Assembly (NCBI GenBank): GCA_005882905.1
Contig: VBBG01000047.1
Location: 3,720-18,702, forward strand
Direction of reading: 5' to 3'
Length of the DNA stretch: 14,983 nucleotides
Source: Candidatus Bathyarchaeota archaeon
GTDB taxonomy: Archaea; Thermoproteota; Bathyarchaeia; 40CM-2-53-6
This document shows, piece by piece, positions 6,701 through 12,841 of the stretch. The notes beneath the pieces were generated by a model that saw only the letters and a program-made list of their open reading frames with translations, searched no databases and was not told the origin of the DNA. Numbering within the stretch: position 1 is the stretch's first letter; each line of letters opens with the position of its first letter. Made by a program: the position numbers and the translations under genes.

Positions 6701-9700
6701 TACTGACCTTGGGGGTATAACGATCCAGAGTGGGTCTTGGGAGTTTGATACTACGATTACCGCGTCAAGAACCGGTACTGCAAATATGCGGTTTCTGGTC
6801 TGGTCTTGTCTTACTGCTTCGGAAGGAACTTGTACTCTTCTCTTTGATTTCACAGGAACGGCCAACATTGAGTCAACTACTACTGGCCCAATAAAGTATA
6901 CTGATGTAACTCCAACGGTAGGTCCGTTTTCAAACGTTCACTATCTAACAGTCGAGGTCTGGATTAGTCCTACTGCGTCAACGGGTAACGGTGGTGCGAC
7001 TGATACCATGACAACCGTTTCAAGCGCCAGTGATGTGATTACTCCTGCTTGGAGATACAGTCAGAGTCTTACCGGTACACTGACTTCTTTTTCTAGTCTT
7101 GTTGAGAAGTCTTCGCTCTTCAGGTCTCTGACTGGCTCGCTTTCTGTTGCAGGCTCGCTGTTTGGGGGTCGTACCGTAAACTTGAGCGGTTCGCTAGGTT
7201 CAGCCTCAAGCTTAGCTGAGAAGAGTTCCCTGTTTAGGTCTCTGAGTGGTTCGCTGTCTCTTGCTGGCTCTCAAATCAAGGGTCTTGCCAGAGGGCTGAG
7301 TGATTCGATGAGTTCAGCTTCGAGTTTTGCGGAGAAGAGTTCGCTCTTCAGGTCTCTGGGCGGTTCTCTGTCTTCGGCTTCAAACTTTGTTGAGAAGTCT
7401 TCGCTCTTCAGATCTCTAGGTGCCTCGCTGTCTCTTTCGAGTTCCCTGTTCGGCGGTCGTGCTGTAACACTGACTGGTTCGCTGGGTTCAGCCTCAAGCT
7501 TAGCTGAGAAGTCTTCACTGTTCAGGTCTCTGACTGGTTCGCTGTCTTTAACCTCAAGTTTTGCTGAGAAGTCTTCGCTGTTCAGGTCTCTGACTGGCGC
7601 GCTGTCTTCGGCTTCGGGTCTTGCCGAGAAGAGCTCGCTCTTCAGGTCTCTGAGCGGTTCTCTGGGTCTTGCTGCTTCCGAGACTAAGGGTCTTGCTAAG
7701 GTCTTAGCTGGTTCACTGGGTTCAGCCTCGATCTTTGCTGAGAAGAGTTCGCTGTTCAGGTCTCTGACTGGTTCGCTGAGTTTCGCTTCTGGTTTTGCTG
7801 AGAAAAGCTCGTTGTTCAGATCTCTGAGTAGTTCGCTGACTTCCGCCTCGAGTCTTGCCGAGAGGAGTTCGCTCTTCAGATCTGTAAGTGCCTCGTTGAG
7901 TTTTGCTGGCTCTCAAGCCAAAGGTTTTGCCAGGTCTTTGACGGATTCGCTAGGGTCGGCCTCAAGCTTTGCTGAGAAATCGTCGTTGTTCAGATCCTTG
8001 TCTAGTTCTCTAGGTCTGGCGAGTTCTATCTTGAAAGGTCGCGTTGTAGGCTTGACTGTTTCACTTGGTTCATCTTCAGTCTTTGCGGAGAAAACTTCTC
8101 TGTTCAGATCCTTGTCTGGTTCGTTGTCTCTGGTCTCTTCTGAGACTAAGGGTCTCGCTCGGGTCTTGACAGGTTCGCTTGGTTCAACCTCAAGTCTTGT
8201 CGAGCGGAACTCGTTCTTCAAGTCTCTATCTGGTTCAATGTCTCTTACCGCTTCTGAGAAAAAAGGTCTTGCTAGGGCTCTTAGTGCTTCAATGTCCGTG
8301 GCCTCAAGTATTGCTGAGAAGAGCTCGCTGTTTAGATCTCTAAGTGGTTCTCTGGGTCTTGTGAGTTCCCTGTCTAGAGGTCGTACCATAAACCTCAGTG
8401 CTTCGCTTGGTTCAGCCTCAGGCTTTGCGGAGAAGACTTCGTTGTTTAGATCATTGTCAGACTCGCTTGGCTTTGCGAGTTCCCTGTTTAGAGGACGCAC
8501 TGTGGGCTTGACAATTTCATTGGGTTCATCCTCAAGTCTTGTTGAGAGATCGTCATGGTTTAGGGCGTTTTCTGGTTCGCTGTCTATGGCCTCGAGTATT
8601 GCTGAGAAAAGTTCGCTGTTTAGAATCCTGAGTAGTTCGCTGACTGCAGCTTCTGGATTTGTCGAAAGATCTTCTCTCTACAGGTCTCTTAGCGCTTCGA
8701 TGTCTCTAGCCTCAAGCATTGCTGAGAAGAGCTCAATGTTTAGATCTCTGACTGGATCTCTGGGTCGAGCCTCAAGTCTAGCTGAGAAGAGCTCGCTATT
8801 CAGATCTCTGACTAGCTTATGGACTATGACTTCAAGTCTCGTTGAGAAGACTTCGTTCTTCAGGGGCGTAAGTGGTTCACTCGCTTCCGCCTCAAGTTTT
8901 GCCGAAAAGACCTCGTTCTTCAGAGCTTTGTCTAGTTTTCTGAGTCCTGCGAGTTCTGAGATTAAGGGTCTGACTAGATCGCTGACTACTTCGCTGGGTT
9001 CGACGTCAAGCTTTGTTGAGAAGTCTTCGTTCTTCCGGTCTCTAAGTAGTTCGTTGTCTCTTGCTGCTTCTCAGGCCAAAGGTTTTGCTAGGTCTCTGAG
9101 CGCTTCACTTGGATTAGCTTCTAGTCTAGTTGAGAAGAGCTCGTTCTTCAGATCTCTAAGTGGTTCTCTGGGTCTTGTTAGTTCCCTGTCTAGAGGTCGT
9201 ACCATAAACCTCAGTGCTTCGCTTGGTTCATCCTCAGTCTTTGCGGAGAAGACTTCGTTGTTTAGGTCCTTCTCTGATTCGCTTGGTTTTGCTAGTTCAC
9301 TGTCTCGAGGACGGAGTGTAAACCTAATAGCATCACTGGGTTCAAACGCAGTCTTTGCCGAGAAGTCTTCATTCTTCAGGTCCCTGAGTGACTCGTTGAG
9401 TCTTGTGGGTTCTTTCTTTAGGGGTCGTACTGTATACTTGAGTGCTTCGCTAGGTTCAGCCTCAGTCTTTGCGGAGAAGAGTTCGCTCTTCAGATCCGTG
9501 GGTGCTTCCTTGTCGTTTGTCTCAGGTCTCGCTGAGAAATCTTCGTTATTTAGATCTCTGAGTGGATCCTTGGCTTCGGCCTCGAGTATTACTGAAAAGA
9601 GTTCCATGTTTAGATCTCTGAGTGGGTCCCTGAGTTCATCTTCTGGTTCTGCTGCGAGGAGTTCGCTTTTCAGGTCTATGACTATTTCACTGGGTTCATC

Positions 9701-11462
9701 CTCGAATCTTGTTAGGACGTCTTCCTTCTTCAGATCTCTAAGTGGTTCTCTGGCTCCGGCTTCTAGTTTTGCCGAAAAGAGTTCCATGTTCAGATCACTG
9801 TCTAGTTCGTTGGGTCTTGTCGGTTCTGAAGCCAAAGGCCTTGCCAGGGGTTTGAGTGCTTCCCTAGGTTCGACTTCGGGTTTTGTGGAGCATATTTCGC
9901 TGTTCAGGTCTTTGACTGACTCGCTCGGTCTTGGAAGTTCTTTCTCCAGAGGTCGCACTGTGAACTTGAGTGTTTCATTGGGTTCCGCCTCGAGCTTGGC
10001 AGAGCATACTTCGCTGTTCAGATCTTTATCTGATTCGTTGGGTCTTGCAGCCTCTTTCTTCAGAGGTCGTACCGTAACCCTAACCGTTTCAATGGGTTCA
10101 ACCGCAAGTTTTGTGGAGCATACTTCGCTGTTCAGATCTCTGTCTGATTCGTTGGGTCTTGCAGCGTCTCTCTTTAGGGGTCGTACTGTGAACTTGAGCG
10201 CCTCAATAGGGTCGGCCTCAAGCATTGCCGAGCATACTTCGCTCTTCAGGGCTTTGACTGGCGCGCTCGGTTCAGCTTCGGATTTTGTAGAGCACACTTC
10301 ATTGGTCAGGTCTCTTTCCGGTTCGCTTGCCTCAGCCTCAAGTCTTGCCGGCAAATCTTCGCTCTACAGATCTCTGACGAGTTCGTTCTCCATGACCTCC
10401 GGCTCTGCCGTGAGGAGTTCGCTGTTCACCCTGTTCAGGTCTATGAGTGCATCGCTTGCTTCAGCTTCGAGTCTTGCTGAAAAGAATTCATTGTTTAGGT
10501 CTTTGAGCGGTACGCTAACTTTGGCTGGTTCTCAGACCAAGGGTTTTGCTAAGGTTTTGACTGATTCGCTGGGATCAGCCTCAGGCTTCGTAGAGCATAT
10601 TTCGCTATCTAGGTCTCTGGCTGGCTCCCTAGGTCTTGGGGCTTCTCTGTTGAAAGGTCGCACTTTAAACCTGAGTGCTTCCCTAGGGTCCGGTTCGGGT
10701 CTTACTGAGAATCGTTCGTTCTTCAGGTCTTTGACTGACTCGTTGAGTCTCATGAGTTCTTTCTTTAGAGGACGTACAGTAAACTTGACTGCTTCATTGG
10801 GTTCGGCCTCCAGTCTTGCAGAGCATACTTCGCTGTTTAGGTCTCTGGCTGGCTCACTCGGTCTTGTTGCTTCCGAAGTTAAGGGTCTCGCCAGGGGCCT
10901 GAGTGCTTCACTCTCTTCGGCCTCAAGTCTCGCTGGGAAGTCTTCGATCTTCAGGTCTCTGAGTGGCTCTCTTTCTCATGCTGGTTCTCTGTTTAGGGGT
11001 CGTGCTGTAGGCTTGAGCGCTTCACTGGGGTCAGCCTCTGGTTTTGCTGAGAAGAGTTCGCTATTCAGGTCCCTGACCGGTTCGCTGTCTTTTGTTGCTT
11101 CTCAGACTAAGGGCCTTGCCGAGAGTTTGAGTGGTTCTCTGTCTTCAGCCTCTGGCTTTGTGGAGCATACTTCGCTCTTCAGGGCTTTGACTGGCGCGCT
11201 CGGTTCAGCTTCGGATTTTGTAGAGCACACTTCATTGGTCAGGTCTCTTTCCGGTTCGCTTGCCTCAGCCTCAAGTCTTGCCGGCAAATCTTCGCTCTAC
11301 AGATCTCTGACGAGTTCGTTCTCCATGACCTCCGGCTCTGCCGTGAGGAGTTCGCTGTTCAAATTGTGGCACTGTTTCTGCGTCCTTCGCGTTTCTAGTT
11401 GTTGCTCTTGGTGTTCTAATCTTCGGTATTTACGTAGCCAGACAACGTCGGCAATCTCCTAG
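3759..11462 (+). CDS. Giant Ser/Leu-rich repeat cell-surface protein (frame as read; true 3' end lies in another frame)
   Basis: An open frame of 2,567 codons, not assignable to a named family. The order is: signal peptide (LILAIVAAVSMPVGHA, probable cleavage after Ala17); a Cys-containing HTF module (22-60); a beta-rich domain with cysteines (about 75-285); a Trp-rich beta domain (about 290-450); 22 repeats (451-910) with one irregular unit; a second HTF plus Trp-rich beta module (911-1104); then 74 repeats (1105-2534). Units are 20 residues (consensus SGSLSLASGFAEKSSLFRSL) or 18 residues (ending SETKGLAKVL or SLFRGRTVNL). The protein is presumably exported and displayed as a long stalk or adhesin (inference). 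Residues after about 2534 (LWHCFCVLRV...) are out-of-frame nonsense, because the adjacent frame encodes a perfect membrane anchor to 11601. No Shine-Dalgarno precedes ATG 3759; see the possible upstream TTG start at 3730. Confidence 0.85.
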   Translation: MLILAIVAAVSMPVGHATSNVHTFFTNATTVGACGTLCKGLSTTSGSASTSTVQTGLAIGSSPAEDSNAASNKAATWTSGTTISITAFATTSIADTIIIFVASSKTTTPIQSAPSATGFTCDASARKEVAISAGVGLSEWVCHTSAAISSETVTVNLSATPTWAIAQIISVNGAEDPTGTFSPFDKNSGFVYSSNRNSGGGTAAPTVTAVSSLNADDLFISASADTGANTQTAGAIGGTTGTLDISTTSTGALAVEHRSVTATLSASSCNFGTATSRWIVFCDALQSAPVYYKVEPETSASLTGIPSTAANGFSGTGWVYNVAGIQNGLLDIRAGTWQIDLTGAVGSTTGTPFARYFVTAWSCPTSSCTTATFLWKNWDTVTNVAGSTTATPRTYTTASQSQITWTSGNFLAFEVWVAWQYSGTTTTTTMTETTISTAMDFITPGWDYAQSLSGSVTSASAFAKMASIFKSLGGLLSSVSSFVEKTSIFKAIAASIALTMGNMVVNVNSGQLTCNSSPRSCSTPLAATWNLGSSAAGRSSLFRSLTGSLSSASGFTERTSVLRALSGAWTMTSGLAEKNSLFRSLSGSLSLAASETKGLAKVLAGSLGSASIFAEKSSLFRSLSGALTMTSGLAERSSLFRSLSGALTVASGFAEKTSLFRSLSASLSIASGFAEKSSLFRSLTGSLSLASGLAEKSSLFRSLTGSLGLASSEIKGLARALTGSLSLASGFAEKTSLFRSLSGALTVASGFAEKSSLFRSLSGSLSLTASETKGLAKVLTGSFVWASGFAEKSSLFRSLTGSLALTSSFAEKSSLFRSLSGSLGLAGSEAKGFATSLSASLSLTSGFAEKTSLFRSLSGALTMTSGLAKRSSLFRSLSGSLTLASSFVEKSMFFTALSGSLSLAGSEGKGHTFYYGSASQTGCAVKCEQLVTTTGAALTGTGVKVGTSTTCCFEVQPDVPSAAITATPSSTTPTGQAWVYATDLGGITIQSGSWEFDTTITASRTGTANMRFLVWSCLTASEGTCTLLFDFTGTANIESTTTGPIKYTDVTPTVGPFSNVHYLTVEVWISPTASTGNGGATDTMTTVSSASDVITPAWRYSQSLTGTLTSFSSLVEKSSLFRSLTGSLSVAGSLFGGRTVNLSGSLGSASSLAEKSSLFRSLSGSLSLAGSQIKGLARGLSDSMSSASSFAEKSSLFRSLGGSLSSASNFVEKSSLFRSLGASLSLSSSLFGGRAVTLTGSLGSASSLAEKSSLFRSLTGSLSLTSSFAEKSSLFRSLTGALSSASGLAEKSSLFRSLSGSLGLAASETKGLAKVLAGSLGSASIFAEKSSLFRSLTGSLSFASGFAEKSSLFRSLSSSLTSASSLAERSSLFRSVSASLSFAGSQAKGFARSLTDSLGSASSFAEKSSLFRSLSSSLGLASSILKGRVVGLTVSLGSSSVFAEKTSLFRSLSGSLSLVSSETKGLARVLTGSLGSTSSLVERNSFFKSLSGSMSLTASEKKGLARALSASMSVASSIAEKSSLFRSLSGSLGLVSSLSRGRTINLSASLGSASGFAEKTSLFRSLSDSLGFASSLFRGRTVGLTISLGSSSSLVERSSWFRAFSGSLSMASSIAEKSSLFRILSSSLTAASGFVERSSLYRSLSASMSLASSIAEKSSMFRSLTGSLGRASSLAEKSSLFRSLTSLWTMTSSLVEKTSFFRGVSGSLASASSFAEKTSFFRALSSFLSPASSEIKGLTRSLTTSLGSTSSFVEKSSFFRSLSSSLSLAASQAKGFARSLSASLGLASSLVEKSSFFRSLSGSLGLVSSLSRGRTINLSASLGSSSVFAEKTSLFRSFSDSLGFASSLSRGRSVNLIASLGSNAVFAEKSSFFRSLSDSLSLVGSFFRGRTVYLSASLGSASVFAEKSSLFRSVGASLSFVSGLAEKSSLFRSLSGSLASASSITEKSSMFRSLSGSLSSSSGSAARSSLFRSMTISLGSSSNLVRTSSFFRSLSGSLAPASSFAEKSSMFRSLSSSLGLVGSEAKGLARGLSASLGSTSGFVEHISLFRSLTDSLGLGSSFSRGRTVNLSVSLGSASSLAEHTSLFRSLSDSLGLAASFFRGRTVTLTVSMGSTASFVEHTSLFRSLSDSLGLAASLFRGRTVNLSASIGSASSIAEHTSLFRALTGALGSASDFVEHTSLVRSLSGSLASASSLAGKSSLYRSLTSSFSMTSGSAVRSSLFTLFRSMSASLASASSLAEKNSLFRSLSGTLTLAGSQTKGFAKVLTDSLGSASGFVEHISLSRSLAGSLGLGASLLKGRTLNLSASLGSGSGLTENRSFFRSLTDSLSLMSSFFRGRTVNLTASLGSASSLAEHTSLFRSLAGSLGLVASEVKGLARGLSASLSSASSLAGKSSIFRSLSGSLSHAGSLFRGRAVGLSASLGSASGFAEKSSLFRSLTGSLSFVASQTKGLAESLSGSLSSASGFVEHTSLFRALTGALGSASDFVEHTSLVRSLSGSLASASSLAGKSSLYRSLTSSFSMTSGSAVRSSLFKLWHCFCVLRVSSCCSWCSNLRYLRSQTTSAIS
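5115..6488 (+). repeat. First coding repeat block (about 22 units of 60 or 54 bp)
   Basis: Tandem coding units translate to 20-residue (SGSLSLASGFAEKSSLFRSL type) or 18-residue (SGSLSLAASETKGLAKVL type) repeats. Unit 3 is irregular, with an insertion of about 33 residues including two cysteines (nt about 5255-5370). The 18-residue units occur roughly every third to sixth unit here. The block ends inside an 18-residue unit (...AGSEGKG) that runs directly into the second HTF module at 6489. Confidence 0.9.
5512..5628 (+). repeat. 117-bp segment nearly identical to 7651-7767
   Basis: The two segments differ at one position (5526 A versus G) over 117 bp, although units between them are far more diverged. 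They are 2,139 bp (713 codons) apart, so the frame is kept. This is a recent block duplication or gene conversion within the array. Confidence 0.85.
6489..7070 (+). other. Internal second copy of the N-terminal HTF plus Trp-rich beta module
   Basis: This is part of the giant coding sequence, not a separate gene. The translation begins HTFYYGSASQTGCAVKCEQL, matching the mature N-terminus HTFFTNATTVGACGTLCKGL (nt 3822 onward) in the HTF start and both cysteines. The following domain (WVYATDLGGITIQSGSWEFD ... LTVEVWISPT ... DVITPAWRYSQSLTG) aligns with the first Trp-rich domain (WVYNVAGIQNGLLDIRAGTW ... LAFEVWVAWQ ... DFITPGWDYAQSLSG, nt about 4700-5115). Each copy leads directly into the repeat array. 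The beta-rich domain between the two modules in the N-terminal copy is absent here. Confidence 0.8.
8341..8449 (+). repeat. 109-bp segment nearly identical to 9157-9265
   Basis: It encodes SGSLGLVSSLSRGRTINL and most of the following unit. About three mismatches were counted against the copy 816 bp (272 codons) downstream. This is a second block duplication of intermediate age. Confidence 0.8.
10230..10428 (+). repeat. Copy 1 of a 199-bp perfect direct repeat
   Basis: Base-for-base identical to 11163-11361, at an offset of 933 bp (311 codons). It encodes the end of one repeat unit and the next three units. After copy 1 the sequence continues in frame into another repeat (ACCCTGTTCAGG). Confidence 0.95.
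11163..11361 (+). repeat. Copy 2 of the 199-bp perfect direct repeat, ending at the frameshift
   Basis: Identical to 10230-10428. Identity stops at 11361, exactly where the reading frame of the membrane anchor begins. This coincidence suggests that duplication, recombination or misassembly produced the frameshift. Confidence 0.95.
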
Positions 11463-11601
11463 TCTTCAGGAAGAGCTGGAGTCCGAGGAAGTTATCGTTG
11501 ATAGGGAAGGCTGGGAGTCAAAAGCTTCCGAGGACGCGGGACGGAATGAAACGAAGGGTCCAGGTGACGAGCAAGGCTGGGAGAAGAAACCCGAAGGTTA
11601 G
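11359..11601 (+). CDS. C-terminal membrane anchor and cytoplasmic tail of the giant protein, displaced by +1 frame
   Basis: In the frame one base ahead of the giant open frame, the translation is SNCGTVSASFAF followed by LVVALGVLIFGIYVARQRR, a clear single transmembrane helix with a basic stop-transfer. A 50-residue acidic tail follows with two Trp motifs (DREGWES and DEQGWEKKPEG), ending at TAG 11599-11601. The giant frame instead gives a Cys-rich hydrophobic peptide ending at 11462 with no anchor-tail logic. The tail resembles those of the 1475-2083 and 2087-2518 proteins (GDWEK, GEDWEE). It is best read as the real end of the giant gene, separated by a frameshift or assembly error at about 11361. 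There is no start codon or Shine-Dalgarno for independent translation. Confidence 0.8.
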   Translation, partial: SNCGTVSASFAFLVVALGVLIFGIYVARQRRQSPSLQEELESEEVIVDREGWESKASEDAGRNETKGPGDEQGWEKKPEG

Positions 11602-11809
11602 AAATGAAATGTTCAGTCAAGTTGAGAAAATCGCTCCCTGAGCTTCTTCAGGACACGTCATGCCCTAGTCAATGATCACTAGCACTCTTACTACGGACAG
11701 TCGCATCTCCACAGCTGATCTATCCATCACGTACACACACTCGGAACCTCAACTTCGCCAACTACCGTGTGGCCTTGAAGCTTGGAAATATGGGAGATAT
11801 TGGTAGCTG
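11602..11809. other. Intergenic region between the surface cluster and mscL
   Basis: No gene is supported in this stretch. The only structure seen is a 5-bp inverted repeat (CTAGT/ACTAG, about 11674-11691), too weak to call a terminator. The mscL promoter begins at its right end. Confidence 0.4.
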
Positions 11810-11816
11810 TTATAAG
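11810..11816 (+). promoter_or_regulatory. TATA box of mscL, probable leaderless transcript
   Basis: TTATAAG is centred about 28 bases before ATG 11841. That is the spacing expected from an archaeal TATA box to a transcription start, so the mRNA probably begins at or next to the start codon. No Shine-Dalgarno is seen close to this ATG, which agrees with leaderless expression. Confidence 0.6.
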
Positions 11817-11840
11817 CGCTGGAGCTCCGAACGCGCCGTC

Positions 11841-12194
11841 ATGGATAAGATGGAGAAGGCTTCGGAAAAGAAGAAAGGCTTCGTCAAAGAGTTCGTTGAC
11901 TTCCTACAGACGTTCGGCGTCATAGGGCTCGCGATTGGCTTCGTCATAGGAGTCGCATCGTCCGCCGTGGTCAACTCGCTGGTCAAGGACATCATCAACC
12001 CAATAGTTGGCCTGGTCCTCCCTACTGGAAATCTATCGTCACTGAACGCGACCGTTACTTCTCCGGTCTCGGGGAAACCGTCAGTATTTCTATACGGCGA
12101 CTTCATCTCACAGATCATATACTTCATCATAATCGCGCTGGTGGTCTTCGTCATGTACAAGCAGTTGAAGCGATTCGGACTGGCCAAACTGTAA
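11841..12194 (+). CDS. mscL: Large-conductance mechanosensitive channel MscL
   Basis: 117 residues from ATG 11841. A charged N-terminal helix (MDKMEKASEKKKGFVKEFVD) precedes TM1 with the Gly-rich pore segment (about 25-61, IGLAIGFVIGVASSAVVNSL then VKDIINPIVG). A short extracellular loop of about 25 residues follows, then TM2 (about 86-107) and a basic end (YKQLKRFG). This layout and the V-K-D-I-I-N-P-I-V-G stretch are typical of MscL, a homopentameric channel that opens under membrane tension to release solutes during osmotic downshock. The usual length is about 120-150, so this is a compact member. The frame extends upstream to a GTG at 11769, but that would place the TATA box inside the gene, so I chose 11841. 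It is convergent with marC (30 bases between stops). Confidence 0.9.
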   Translation: MDKMEKASEKKKGFVKEFVDFLQTFGVIGLAIGFVIGVASSAVVNSLVKDIINPIVGLVLPTGNLSSLNATVTSPVSGKPSVFLYGDFISQIIYFIIIALVVFVMYKQLKRFGLAKL

Positions 12195-12224
12195 GACGCA
12201 GGGCTGGTCGTTTGGGTGCGCCGG

Positions 12225-12815
12225 TCAAGGGTAGGTCCGTATCCCAGTGATGATGAACTGAATCGCTATAGCAGCTATGAAGACCGCCATTACTTGAGCG
12301 ACGACTGACGAGCCAGTCTTCCCCAGCAACGAGTGGATCCTCGGCGTCTCTCTCATGACGACCCAGCTCAGCAACATCACGATCACGACTGAGCCTAACG
12401 TAACCAAGATGCCATATGCTCCAAGTGCTATCATAGTCGTCGTGATTGCACCCGGACCGACTAGGAGGGGGAATGCGATCGGGACGACACCCACGTCTTC
12501 GTGCGACCCCGGCTTGGCGAACCTCTCTCCTCTGAAGAGTATGTCGAGAGCGAGCAGGAGCAAGAGTAGTCCACCGGCCATCTCGAAGCTCGGCAGGCTG
12601 ATGCCGAACAGCGCTAGTAGTTCCTGACCTACCAGAGCGAATATGGTTAGAAGACTGGCTCCGGTATAGATCACGACCCTGAACATCTTTGATCGATCGG
12701 GCTCGCTCATTGTGCCCGTAACGTTTGAGAAGATTGGGACGAGTCCGATGGGGTCGACGATGATGAATAGGGCGACGGTGGCCCGTACTAGATCGATTAC
12801 CGGGTCTGGGCTCAT
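12225..12815 (-). CDS. MarC family integral membrane protein
   Basis: 196 residues with about six hydrophobic segments. Family hallmarks are the IVDPIGLVPIF stretch in helix 1 (19-29) and AFPLLVGPGAITT in the middle (114-126), plus a conserved DILFRGE after helix 3 (91-97). Length fits the MarC/UPF0056 family (about 200-220). The function of the family is unsettled; an early link to multiple antibiotic resistance was not upheld, so no substrate is assigned. The start (complement of 12813-12815) has an AGGATGAG stretch just upstream as a possible Shine-Dalgarno. It begins only 26 bases after the CCA end of the tRNA-Val gene on the same strand, so it may be co-transcribed with it and released by tRNA processing (inference). 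Confidence 0.92.
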   Translation of the reverse strand: MSPDPVIDLVRATVALFIIVDPIGLVPIFSNVTGTMSEPDRSKMFRVVIYTGASLLTIFALVGQELLALFGISLPSFEMAGGLLLLLLALDILFRGERFAKPGSHEDVGVVPIAFPLLVGPGAITTTMIALGAYGILVTLGSVVIVMLLSWVVMRETPRIHSLLGKTGSSVVAQVMAVFIAAIAIQFIITGIRTYP

Positions 12816-12841
12816 CTGCTCATCCTTGTCCTATCGGTCTC

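Larger units (their letters stand above)
7071..11361 (+). repeat. Second coding repeat block (about 74 units, often alternating 20 and 18 residues)
   Basis: The same repeat family as the first block. From about nt 7900 many 20-residue units alternate strictly with 18-residue units, giving a 38-residue (114-bp) higher-order unit. The 18-residue units come in two forms, ending KGLARxL or RGRTVNL. In the last third the common AEKSSLFRSL of the 20-residue unit is often replaced by EHTSLFRSL. One unit near 10421-10440 carries a 3-residue expansion (SLFTLFRSM). The block stops abruptly at 11361, at the end of a perfect duplication. Confidence 0.9.

Noticed and set aside
5288..10753. Long minus-strand open frames across the repeat array (for example 5288-6442, 7913-8500, 9071-10354) with RDLNSEDFSAKPEA-type repeats
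   Set aside because: They mirror the sense repeats codon by codon. A periodic sense array lacking certain codons keeps one antisense frame open automatically. They lack signal peptides, starts with Shine-Dalgarno sites and any coherent domain logic.
5115..11361. CRISPR-like regular repeats
   Set aside because: The 54/60-bp periodicity is continuous diverging coding sequence in one frame, with no constant repeat plus unique spacer structure and no cas genes.
11359..11462. Cys-rich C-terminus of the giant open frame as a genuine domain
   Set aside because: The adjacent frame over the same bases gives a clean membrane helix, stop-transfer and tail matching the neighbouring proteins. The Cys/Ser-rich peptide is what a shifted frame of such a helix looks like.
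11769..11840. Upstream GTG start giving a 141-residue MscL
   Set aside because: The extra residues (MALKLGNMGDIGSCYKRWSS) do not resemble an MscL N-terminus, and the TATA box at 11810-11816 would lie within the coding sequence.
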